From Lentibacillus kapialis (GTDB taxonomy: Bacteria > Bacillota > Bacilli > Bacillales > Amphibacillaceae), in NCBI RefSeq assembly GCF_014646635.1, contig NZ_BMNQ01000038.1, forward strand, positions 1 to 33,840: 33,840 bases of DNA, in the 5' to 3' direction. Made by a program: the position numbers and the translations under genes. Under the pieces are notes generated by a model. It was not told where the DNA came from and did not search any database. It saw nothing but the letters and a program-made list of their open reading frames with translations. The number at the start of each line of letters is the position of its first letter. The first letter of the stretch is position 1. This document shows, one piece after another, positions 1 through 7,412 of this stretch.

Positions 1-125
1 CCGTATTGAACATTTATGTCGACGGCACGCAGCTTGCACCGCCATTCCGTAAAGATGCGCTGAAGATGCCAACGCGTTTGCTTGAAAAATACAAACACTT
101 GGATTATAGCGTTTGGGGCAAATAA
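1..125 (+). CDS. C-terminal end of an unidentified protein
   Basis: The reading frame is open from base 3 to the TAA at 123-125 and gives about 40 residues ending in ...[13 protein letters not shown]. It is followed at once by a strong hairpin terminator, which supports a real gene end. The start lies outside the window. I do not recognise the family from this tail, and no catalytic motif is visible in it. The next gene on the same strand is more than 500 bp away and has its own upstream region, so the two are probably not one operon. Confidence 0.7.
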   Translation, partial: VLNIYVDGTQLAPPFRKDALKMPTRLLEKYKHLDYSVWGK

Positions 126-136
126 GACGAGAACTG

Positions 137-172
137 GCTCTTTGCCCAAGTTTGGGCAAAGAGCTCCTTTTT
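137..172 (+). terminator. Intrinsic terminator of the first gene
   Basis: A 13-bp perfect inverted repeat (arms 137-149 and 152-164, GCTCTTTGCCCAA and its complement) is followed by TCCTTTTT. It starts 12 bp after the stop codon of the partial gene. Confidence 0.85.
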
Positions 173-312
173 AAGCTGGAAATAATCGCAATAGTGCATA
201 TAAGTATTATTAATAAACGTTATTCTATTTCCTGATGATAGAAAATTCCCATAATTATTGTTTAATGATGTGGTTCGAGTTACCATATAAACAGGTTATT
301 AAACAGCATCAA

Positions 313-326
313 TGAAAGCGCTATCA
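313..326 (+). promoter_or_regulatory. cre-like site (CcpA operator candidate)
   Basis: TGAAAGCGCTATCA fits every defined position of the Bacillus catabolite-responsive element consensus TGWNANCGNTNWCA. It lies about 310 bp upstream of the permease start. A ~206-bp inverted-repeat element lies between them, so without that insertion the site would be about 106 bp from the start. Function is inferred from the match only. Confidence 0.5.
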
Positions 327-383
327 GTTAAGTAGAAAGACCCTAGCGATGTATGGCAGATCAAAAACGGCTCTATCAGAGGT

Positions 384-589
384 TGTTCAAAAAGTCCGGT
401 AAAAATGACACTTCGAATTTCTTCGTTGGCTTGTTTCTCCGCTCCTTGGAAAAGAACACCACTTTTCCTACGTGCGATGCAGATTCATGGAAGCATTACT
501 TATGCTCATGTATTTAAAAGCATACATTCCGCTGCTCGAAACTGCGCCGCCTAGAACTTCTTGGTCCTTTTTATCCTCTTTTTTGAACA
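384..589. mobile_element. ~206-bp MITE-like element with 10-bp terminal inverted repeats
   Basis: The segment is bounded by TGTTCAAAAA (384-393) and its exact complement TTTTTGAACA (580-589). It has no convincing ORF. From memory, near-identical sequence with the same start and end occurs as a dispersed intergenic repeat in other Bacillaceae; I could not check this. It ends 48 bp before the permease start codon, so it probably separates that gene from its original promoter region or supplies part of a new one. The rest of the 126-637 gap holds the terminator and the cre-like site and nothing else I can identify. Confidence 0.6.
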
Positions 590-637
590 CGCACTATCAG
601 GAAGATCACGATTCGATCTTTAGGAGGATTACGGATT

Positions 638-2125
638 ATGAAAAAACGTAAAAAATTGGAAAAAACACTGAAACCACATTGGGTGTGGGCCATCGCCCTT
701 GGTTCAGCTATCGGGTGGGGGGCATTTGTTCAGCCTTCTGTGTGGATGAGTGGCTCAGGACCGCTGGGAGCGATTATCGGCTTCGGGATTGGTGCTGCAC
801 TGATGATGGTCATAGCAGTCAGCTATGGTTTTCTGATTGAAAAATTCCCTGTATCCGGCGGTGAGTTTGCATATGCTTTTCTGGGATTTAACCGCACACA
901 TGCTTATGTAGCCGGCTGGTTTTTAGTGTTGGGTTACATCTGTATCGTGGCCTTAAATGCCTCAGCTTTAGCGCTTATGGTCAGATATGTTTTTCCGTCA
1001 GTGGCAGAGCAAGGTTTTATGTACAGTCTGGCTGGCTGGGATGTTTACTTTGTGGAAGTGCTTATTGCCAGTGCTGCTTTAATTCTATTTGCCTATATGA
1101 ATATACGTAATGCTACGTTATCAGGAAGGTTACAGTTCATATTTGTGATATTTATGATATGTGGTGTATTATTCATGGGAATTGGCGCTATCTTTAGTCC
1201 TGCCACTTCATTCGAGAATCTGCAGCCGGTTTTTAACCCGGAAGTATCCGCTATATCGAGCATCATACTTATTGTCGCAATTGCGCCATGGGCTTTTGTC
1301 GGATTTGATAACATACCCCAAGCAGCAGAGGAATTTAACTTTTCGCCCAAAAAAGCGTTTATGCTGATTATATTTTCACTCTTATGTGCCGGGATCCTTT
1401 ATATGGTTATGATCACCGCAACCGCATTGTACATGCCGTGGGAGCAACTGACCGGTTCACAGCCGCAATGGGGTACCGGCGATGCTATGTCAGGCCTGTT
1501 CGGGAATATCGGTATCATTATATTGGCACTCGCTTTATCAATGGGCGTATTTACCGGACTAAATGGTTTTTTTGTATCGAGCAGCCGCCTGTTATTTGCA
1601 ATGGGGCGTGCCCGGATCATACCACACATTTTCACAAAACTTCACCCGAAATATAATACACCATATGCAGGCATTGTTTTCACTTGTGCGGTTTGTTTAA
1701 TATCACCGTGGTTTGGCAGGCAAGTATTGACGTGGATTGTCGATATGTCTTCAGTTGGTGTAACCATCGCTTATATTTACACATGCGTCGTTGCGTTCAA
1801 GCTGTTTAAATGGTCGAATAAGTCCCTGGCGGTTCATAAGAATAAGCATATGCCTTCAGTGACAGCTCCTTTTAAAAAAGGTCTGAGTTTAGCGGGTTCG
1901 TTAATTGGCTTTGTCTTTTTGAGCTTATTGCTGATACCGAATTCACCTGCGTTCATGGGGATTCCTTCGTTGGTGGCACTGTTTATTTGGGTTGGCTTGG
2001 GCATTACCTTTTACCTTGTTAATGGACCGGAATTCAATAAGATACCGCGGGAACGGCTTGAATATCTGATTCTTGGAAAAGAGCCGGAAGATGATGCTGG
2101 TAAGGGTGAAGAAGTTACCGGCTGA
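638..2125 (+). CDS. APC-superfamily amino acid permease
   Basis: A 495-residue polytopic membrane protein with about 12 hydrophobic segments. The first helix carries the glycine-rich APC signature (residues about 18-32, AIALGSAIGWGAFVQPSVW), and helix 2 continues with GPLGAIIGFGIGAALMM. This signature places it with proton-coupled amino-acid/polyamine importers of the cytoplasmic membrane; the substrate cannot be read from the sequence. The ATG at 638 follows AGGAGG with a 10-base spacer. It is a single-gene unit: a cre-like site and a MITE-like element lie upstream, and a long hairpin terminator follows. The C-terminus is a short acidic cytoplasmic tail. The length is normal for the family. 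Confidence 0.85.
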   Translation: MKKRKKLEKTLKPHWVWAIALGSAIGWGAFVQPSVWMSGSGPLGAIIGFGIGAALMMVIAVSYGFLIEKFPVSGGEFAYAFLGFNRTHAYVAGWFLVLGYICIVALNASALALMVRYVFPSVAEQGFMYSLAGWDVYFVEVLIASAALILFAYMNIRNATLSGRLQFIFVIFMICGVLFMGIGAIFSPATSFENLQPVFNPEVSAISSIILIVAIAPWAFVGFDNIPQAAEEFNFSPKKAFMLIIFSLLCAGILYMVMITATALYMPWEQLTGSQPQWGTGDAMSGLFGNIGIIILALALSMGVFTGLNGFFVSSSRLLFAMGRARIIPHIFTKLHPKYNTPYAGIVFTCAVCLISPWFGRQVLTWIVDMSSVGVTIAYIYTCVVAFKLFKWSNKSLAVHKNKHMPSVTAPFKKGLSLAGSLIGFVFLSLLLIPNSPAFMGIPSLVALFIWVGLGITFYLVNGPEFNKIPRERLEYLILGKEPEDDAGKGEEVTG

Positions 2126-2165
2126 CATCGTGCTTGTCCGGTTCGCTGTGAATGGAATTATCTAT

Positions 2166-2206
2166 AAATAGACCCGGTGCAAAAAAATGCACCGGGTCTA
2201 TTTGAT
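2166..2206. terminator. Bidirectional terminator between permease and fda
   Basis: A 15-bp perfect stem (2166-2180 with 2189-2203, core GACCCGGTGC) has an A-rich loop and is flanked by A/T on both sides. It lies between two convergent genes and can serve both. Confidence 0.85.
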
Positions 2207-2215
2207 TGGTGTGTC

Positions 2216-3103
2216 TTACGTAATCGAAGCTTCGTAAATGGAGTTAACGGCACTTTTGAGCTCGTTATTGAACGCATCATCTGACTGATTAACGTTCAAA
2301 TCTTGAGTCAATGCACGAGAGAAGCTGGCAATGAGTCCGTTATTTTCCTTCAATTTTTCGTTGGCTTCTTCTGTGGCATAACCGCCGGAGAGCGCGACAA
2401 CGCGAACAACGTTTGGATGTTCGATCAGCTCTTTATACAGGTTCGGAACGGTTGGAATCGTCAATTTCAGCATGACATGCTCGTCTTGTTCTAATTTGTC
2501 GAGATGACTTTGAATTTCTGCTTTCAACAGTTCCTCGCACTTTTCTTTTTCCGAGCTGTTGATATCGACTTCCGGCTCTATAATCGGCACAAGGCCGGCT
2601 TCAATAATTGTTTTGCCGATATCGAATTGCTGATCGACAACTTCTTTGATGGCTTCAGGATTGGCTTCCTTAATAACAGAGCGCATTTTGGTTCCAAAGA
2701 TATGACGTTCATTCGCACGCTTAAGAACATCGTCAAGATCATCGATTGGTTTCATAAGCTGTACACCATTTGATTCTTCAGCTAGGCCTTTATCCACTTT
2801 CAAGAATGGAACGACACCCTTCTTCTCGGCTAAATAATCGCCTGTGTACATCCCTTCGATTTCGCGGTCCATGGTTTGTTCAAACAAGATGGCACCGATG
2901 ATGTGATTGTTGTCGAATGCAGGTGCTGTAATGATACGTTTCCGCATGTCGTGTACCAGGTCAAACATCTCGTCCTCGCCGGAATATTGGTCTTCGGTCA
3001 CACCATATAAAGCCAGTGCTTTTGGCGTACTTCCACCGCTTTGGTCAAGTGCTGCGATAAAACCATTGCCATTTTTCATTTGTTCAAAGTGTTTCTGGTT
3101 CAT
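2216..3103 (-). CDS. fda: Class I fructose-bisphosphate aldolase
   Basis: A 295-residue protein that closely matches, from memory, the Staphylococcus aureus class I aldolase in length and motifs. It contains [16 protein letters not shown] near the N-terminus, [26 protein letters not shown] (the Schiff-base lysine region), [10 protein letters not shown] and LSGGY. It reversibly cleaves fructose-1,6-bisphosphate to DHAP and glyceraldehyde-3-phosphate in the cytosol and needs no metal. I chose the ATG at 3103 because GGAG lies 8 bases upstream and the N-terminus ([12 protein letters not shown]) aligns residue for residue with the staphylococcal enzyme; an ATG directly in front (3106) is possible. 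It is monocistronic with its own promoter and converges on the permease. Confidence 0.95.
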   Translation of the reverse strand: MNQKHFEQMKNGNGFIAALDQSGGSTPKALALYGVTEDQYSGEDEMFDLVHDMRKRIITAPAFDNNHIIGAILFEQTMDREIEGMYTGDYLAEKKGVVPFLKVDKGLAEESNGVQLMKPIDDLDDVLKRANERHIFGTKMRSVIKEANPEAIKEVVDQQFDIGKTIIEAGLVPIIEPEVDINSSEKEKCEELLKAEIQSHLDKLEQDEHVMLKLTIPTVPNLYKELIEHPNVVRVVALSGGYATEEANEKLKENNGLIASFSRALTQDLNVNQSDDAFNNELKSAVNSIYEASIT

Positions 3104-3157
3104 CATTTCCACTCCTTTTATCATGATAAAACGACCTTAAATGTGCTTAAGGCAGCT

Positions 3158-3185
3158 TATATAATTCAGGGAAATTAAACGTCAA
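3158..3185 (-). promoter_or_regulatory. Probable sigma-A promoter of fda
   Basis: On the minus strand, TTGACG (3185-3180) is followed after 16 bp by TATATA (3163-3158), or after 18 bp by TATAAG. The inferred transcription start falls at about 3150, inside a CCTTAA-N6-TTAAGG inverted repeat (3135-3140 and 3147-3152) that could be an operator. The rest of the 3104-3489 gap shows no gene; I see no clear promoter for the divergent transporter. Confidence 0.5.
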
Positions 3186-3489
3186 GCGTATTATATCATG
3201 AAAAGAACTTAAGTTATAGTCATAACGCATGATTTTGTATAGCATATCAAAATGTCGCATACGCAAGGCCGACAAGGTAAAACGATAGAACGTTTTCTTG
3301 CTTCCTGTTGGATATGAATCGGTTAAGCAAGTTCCTTTCCAAACTTTTGTTTTTGTATTAGGATAGTAATTTGGTGCCGATATCACTTTGGTTTAGGTGC
3401 ATATTGGCTGTCGTCAGTACACATGGGTTTGATCTGTTCAGAGGCGGAAAGCCCGATTTTGAGCTTGTATATGATTGGAGGAACGGCGG

Positions 3490-4380
3490 ATGTCAGATCG
3501 TAATAAAGGTATTCTATTATTATTGGTTTCTGCGCTGGGATTTTCCCTTATGGGGGCGTTTGTCAAATTATCAGGTGATTTGCCGACCGCGCAGAAAGCT
3601 TTTTTTCGTAATATAGTAGCAGCTGCCATTACATTAGGTTTTGTTTTACGCCATAGGGAAAGACTATTCGGGAAGAAGGAGCACCAGAAACTGTTGCTGG
3701 CCCGTTCAGCGTTGGGAGCAGTTGGAATCGTGGCTAATTTCTACGCGATTGATCATCTGGTGTTATCCGATGCAGAAATGCTCAACAAACTCAGCCCATT
3801 CATTCTGATTATATTTTGTGCGATTTTCCTGAAAGAGAAGGCGCTCAAATTTCAGATTGCGGCCATACTGGTAGCGTTTGTTGGTGCATTGTTCATCATT
3901 CAGCCTCAATTCTCCGTGCAAATTCTGCCTTATATCGTTGGGGTGGTCGGGGCAGTGTTCGCAGCTGGCGCCTACACGTTTCTCCGGGTCCTGGGCGATA
4001 AAGAAAAATATTATACCGTCGTTTTTTATTTCTCGTTTTTCACAACGCTTATCCTGTTGCCGTTCATGATTTTCCTTTACGAACCGATGAGCTGGCAGCA
4101 ATGGTCTTTGCTCATTCTGGCAGGCGCGTTTGCAACGGTAGGTCAGTTTGGTATAACGCTTGCTTATAAATTTGCTCCGGCCAATGAAATTTCGATTTTC
4201 TTTTATTCAACCGTCGTTTATTCGGCATTGCTAAGCATTGTGTTGTTCGGACAGGTTCCGACATTGCTCAGTGTTCTTGGGTATATCATCATATTTGGCG
4301 CATCGTTCTATATGTTCCTGAAAAACAATCGAATGGATAAAAAGGAATTAAAGCAGGAAAAACAATTGCAAACCTCATAG
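3490..4380 (+). CDS. EamA/DMT-family transporter
   Basis: A 296-residue membrane protein with about ten hydrophobic segments in two similar halves, typical of the drug/metabolite transporter (EamA) family. The N-terminal half opens with GILLLLVSALGFSLMGAFVKLS and contains FFRNIVAAAI; the second half carries the usual ...VYSALLSIVLFGQ... pattern near the end. The cytoplasmic C-tail is lysine- and glutamine-rich. Family members export or import amino acids, nucleosides or other small metabolites; the substrate here is unknown. An in-frame TTG lies 15 bases upstream, but the ATG at 3490 is preceded by GGAGG with an 8-base spacer and is the better start. It is a single-gene unit with its own terminator. 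Confidence 0.85.
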   Translation: MSDRNKGILLLLVSALGFSLMGAFVKLSGDLPTAQKAFFRNIVAAAITLGFVLRHRERLFGKKEHQKLLLARSALGAVGIVANFYAIDHLVLSDAEMLNKLSPFILIIFCAIFLKEKALKFQIAAILVAFVGALFIIQPQFSVQILPYIVGVVGAVFAAGAYTFLRVLGDKEKYYTVVFYFSFFTTLILLPFMIFLYEPMSWQQWSLLILAGAFATVGQFGITLAYKFAPANEISIFFYSTVVYSALLSIVLFGQVPTLLSVLGYIIIFGASFYMFLKNNRMDKKELKQEKQLQTS

Positions 4381-4386
4381 GGAAAG

Positions 4387-4430
4387 CTGTCCCGGAAATT
4401 ATGGCATGTGATTTTCGGGACAGTTTTTTT
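4387..4430 (+). terminator. Intrinsic terminator of the EamA gene
   Basis: CTGTCCCG (4387-4394) pairs with CGGGACAG (4416-4423), extended by A/T pairs, and is followed by seven T residues. Confidence 0.85.
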
Positions 4431-4591
4431 GTTGGCAGTTAAGAAAGCATAAATTCTTTCTTACTGCATAAGTACTACTAAGGCTTTCGCCATTAGAGCT
4501 TGACTATAAGCCAAGTTTTCTAAGTGACATACAAAGCTTATTGTGGTTATAAATGAAAAGAATCTACTTCTATCCGCTTCAAAAATTTTTC

Positions 4592-4620
4592 TTGACTTAT
4601 TACAGAATTTTCGGTTTACT
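4592..4620 (+). promoter_or_regulatory. Probable promoter of alsT
   Basis: TTGACT (4592-4597), a 17-bp spacer and TTTACT (4615-4620) lie about 106 bp before the alsT start. The 345-bp gap between the EamA gene and alsT contains the preceding terminator and this promoter. I found no riboswitch or T-box structure in it. Confidence 0.45.
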
Positions 4621-4725
4621 TATGATAAGGAGATTAATAACAATTTCTGTGAAAAAGAAAGAAAACTGAAAAAGGAGGGTATTGTACGTCATCATGCATA
4701 ACATCTACATAGAGAGGGGACAATT

Positions 4726-6075
4726 ATGGCTCAAATTGAAGCGTTTTTAAGTCAGGTAAGCGGTATTGTTTGGGGAGTGCCGTTACTTGTATTATTAGTG
4801 GGTACGGGCATTTATTTAACGATTAGGCTCGGTGTTCTTCAGGTTCGCTCATTGCCTTACGCTTTAAAACTGGCTTTTTCTAAAAATCAGGATAAAAAAT
4901 CTGATGGGGATATTTCACATTTTCAGGCGCTTATGACTGCCTCAGCTGCTACGGTCGGGACAGGAAATATTGTTGGTGTGGCAACAGCGGTTGTCCTGGG
5001 AGGACCTGGTGCCATTTTATGGATGTGGATAGCCGGTTTCTTTGGAATGGCAACGAAATATGGTGAAGCAATTCTGGCTGTGAAATATCGTGTAAAAGAC
5101 TCTGAAGGAAATATGTCCGGGGGTCCCATGTATTATCTGGAACATGGATTAAAACAGAAATGGCTCGGTGTTTTGTTTGCGATATTCGGTGCGCTTGCGG
5201 CATTTGGCATTGGCAACGGGACACAGGCAAAAGCTGTTGCTGACTTAATGAATAGCACCTTTTCCGTTCCGTTTTGGGTGACAGGTATCGTATTGGTTAT
5301 TTTTGCAGGGATGGTTATTCTTGGTGGCATTAAGTGGATTGGCCGTGTAACCGCTTTTTTTGTCCCGATTATGGCGGCGTTTTATATTCTGGCCGGTTTA
5401 ATTGTCATGGTTATGCATATTAATCTTATTCCGGAAGCACTTGGGACGATTTTTACCTATGCGTTCAGCGGTGAGGCTGTCGCAGGTGGAACAGTCGGTG
5501 CCGTTATCCGTTTTGGAGTGGCCCGGGGCTTATTTTCTAATGAAGCAGGTTTGGGCTCTGCTCCGATTGCAGCAGCCGCAGCTAAAACCGATTTACCCGG
5601 CAGACAGGCTCTTGTTTCCATGACTCAAGTTTTAATTGATACATTTATTGTTTGTTCTATTACCGGAATCACCATTGTTATGTCTGGGGATTGGCAGGAA
5701 GAATCGATTGACGCCGGGGTACTGACGGCTTCCGCGTTCGGTACATTGCTTGGTGGCGCAGGACCATATTTAGTAACATTCGGCCTGCTGTTCTTTGCAA
5801 CATCCACTATTTTGGGATGGGGGTACTATGGAGAAAAGTGTTTCCAGTACCTGTTCAAACATCCTGTTGCTGTTAAAGGTTACCGTACCGTGTTTGTTTT
5901 ATTCATTTTTGTCGGTGCAACAGCGTCACTGGATGTTATTTGGACACTGGCAGATGTCCTGAATGGTCTGATGGCAGCTCCCAACTTGATAGGATTGTTG
6001 GGATTGTCAGGAATGATCATATACGAAACAAAACGTTTTCAGCAAAAAGTCAAGGAAGAACGAAAAGCATCATAA
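4726..6075 (+). CDS. alsT: Sodium:alanine/glycine symporter (AGCS family)
   Basis: A 449-residue membrane protein of the alanine or glycine:cation symporter family (AlsT/DagA/GlnT type). Family signatures are clear: SAAATVGTGNIVGVATAVVLGGPGA, NMSGGPMYYLEHGL, GNGTQAKAVAD, and the FSNEAGLGSAPIAAAAA loop in the middle of the protein. The protein imports alanine, glycine or glutamine with Na+ across the cytoplasmic membrane; which one cannot be decided here. The ATG at 4726 follows GAGAGGGGAC. It is transcribed alone, between its own promoter and a good hairpin terminator. Length and the pattern of about 10-11 helices are standard. Na+ coupling suits a salt-tolerant organism, though the family is widespread. 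Confidence 0.93.
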   Translation: MAQIEAFLSQVSGIVWGVPLLVLLVGTGIYLTIRLGVLQVRSLPYALKLAFSKNQDKKSDGDISHFQALMTASAATVGTGNIVGVATAVVLGGPGAILWMWIAGFFGMATKYGEAILAVKYRVKDSEGNMSGGPMYYLEHGLKQKWLGVLFAIFGALAAFGIGNGTQAKAVADLMNSTFSVPFWVTGIVLVIFAGMVILGGIKWIGRVTAFFVPIMAAFYILAGLIVMVMHINLIPEALGTIFTYAFSGEAVAGGTVGAVIRFGVARGLFSNEAGLGSAPIAAAAAKTDLPGRQALVSMTQVLIDTFIVCSITGITIVMSGDWQEESIDAGVLTASAFGTLLGGAGPYLVTFGLLFFATSTILGWGYYGEKCFQYLFKHPVAVKGYRTVFVLFIFVGATASLDVIWTLADVLNGLMAAPNLIGLLGLSGMIIYETKRFQQKVKEERKAS

Positions 6076-6092
6076 GGTTGATTGGAAATGGC

Positions 6093-6128
6093 AGCACTCC
6101 CTTGTCACTATGGGAGTGCTTCCTTATT
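6093..6128 (+). terminator. Intrinsic terminator of alsT
   Basis: AGCACTCCC (6093-6101) pairs perfectly with GGGAGTGCT (6112-6120), followed by a T-rich stretch. Confidence 0.8.
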
Positions 6129-6275
6129 TAATCTATATCATAGGGCATCTCGTATCAATCACGCGCGTATACTCAATAAAGGATAAATTAAATTATTGTA
6201 AAAATGTTTATATTATGGAAAAATCAGAAATAGATGTATAGGCAGATTGACCATTATGACGGGGAGTGAATGCTC

Positions 6276-7229
6276 ATGAAAATTCTTGTGACCGAGCTAA
6301 TGTGGGAAGACGGTATTGAAGAGTTGAGACGGCTTGGTTATTCTGTGGATTATGATATGGAGCTTAGCCGGAAAAGAGAAGAATTACTGAATCTGGTTCC
6401 GAAATATGATGCTCTGATTGTAAGGAATGAAACGCGGGTAGATCCTGAATTTCTTGATGCTGCCAAAAAGGCTAAAGTGATCGGGCGGCTAGGTGTCGGG
6501 CTGGACAACATTAATCTGGAAGCGGCAAAAGAGCGCAACATCCCTGTAATTCCGGCGAAAAACGCCAATGCTACTTCCGTTGCGGAATATGTGATGGCGG
6601 CAATGCTTGATGCGTCGCGCCCGCTATCGGATGCTGATGCGGATGTTCGGCGCGGGAATTGGGACCGCAGATTTTTTACCGGTTATGAACTGAATAAGCG
6701 GACACTCGGACTTATCGGGTTGGGTGAAATTGCGAACCGTACAGCAAGAAGAGCCAAAGCGTTTGGTATGGATATCATCGGCTATGATCCGTTCGTTGCA
6801 CCTTTCGACCATGTCTTGGCAGAGACGGGGGTTCGCCCGGTGGACACACTTGACGAACTGCTCAGCGATTCGGATTTTGTTTCCGTTCATGTGCCGTTGA
6901 CAAAAGCAACTAAATATATGATCAATAAAGATAATTTTCCACTGATGAAGCCACATGCTTATGTGATTAATTCGGCCAGGGGCGGTATTATCCATGAACA
7001 GGATCTGGTCGAAGCTATTCAATCGAAGAAAATAGCAGGTGCATATCTTGATGTGCTAGAAAAAGAACCGGTTGAGAAAGATTCATCGATCGCACAAATC
7101 GAATCGATCCGGCTATCCCCGCACATTGCCGGCTTGACTGATGAATCGCAGTCGCGTACAGCTATGCTGATCGCGCAGGAAGTTGACAGGGTGTTGAAAG
7201 GTGGGGAGTCTATTTGTGCAGTCGTTTGA
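6276..7229 (+). CDS. D-isomer-specific 2-hydroxyacid dehydrogenase (SerA-like, no ACT domain)
   Basis: A 317-residue cytosolic NAD(P)-dependent dehydrogenase of the D-2-hydroxyacid/phosphoglycerate dehydrogenase family. Visible are the substrate-domain motif GRLGVGLDNIN (about 70-80), the Rossmann nucleotide loop GLIGLGEIANR (145-155), and the catalytic triad Arg235 (INSARGG), Glu264 (DVLEKEP) and His283 (SPHIAG). The third glycine of the usual GxGxxG is alanine (A153). The length matches short members without the regulatory ACT domain of SerA, so the substrate may be phosphoglycerate, glyoxylate or another 2-oxo acid. The ATG at 6276 is preferred over the ATG two codons earlier because GGGGAG is better spaced. 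It is a single gene, followed by a hairpin shared with cotA. Confidence 0.88.
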   Translation: MKILVTELMWEDGIEELRRLGYSVDYDMELSRKREELLNLVPKYDALIVRNETRVDPEFLDAAKKAKVIGRLGVGLDNINLEAAKERNIPVIPAKNANATSVAEYVMAAMLDASRPLSDADADVRRGNWDRRFFTGYELNKRTLGLIGLGEIANRTARRAKAFGMDIIGYDPFVAPFDHVLAETGVRPVDTLDELLSDSDFVSVHVPLTKATKYMINKDNFPLMKPHAYVINSARGGIIHEQDLVEAIQSKKIAGAYLDVLEKEPVEKDSSIAQIESIRLSPHIAGLTDESQSRTAMLIAQEVDRVLKGGESICAVV

Positions 7230-7296
7230 TAAAGAGACTGTAGGAGAATATAGAGAAAATGGATTGTTCTCGATTTGACATGAAGGATAAACAATA

Positions 7297-7330
7297 AATC
7301 CATCTGACCTTTTATGACGGCAGATGGATT
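7297..7330. terminator. Hairpin between convergent dehydrogenase and cotA genes
   Basis: A 10-bp perfect inverted repeat, AATCCATCTG (7297-7306) and CAGATGGATT (7321-7330). On the minus strand it is followed by TATTGTTTAT, so it fits best as the cotA terminator. On the plus strand the T-tract is poor. Confidence 0.55.
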
Positions 7331-7412
7331 GTTGATAAGGCGTCAGAATTAAGTGTATTGCGAAGAATTGATAAATCGCAACACAGTCAACTATTACCGG
7401 ACGCCACCTGTC

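Noticed and set aside
104-286. 60-codon minus-strand frame after the first gene
   Set aside because: It runs through the terminator hairpin and part of the gene end, and it has no ribosome site or recognisable product.
4680-4756. Leader peptide or riboswitch upstream of alsT
   Set aside because: A short frame overlaps the alsT start, but the AGGAGG is too far from its ATG, and no conserved riboswitch elements were recognised.
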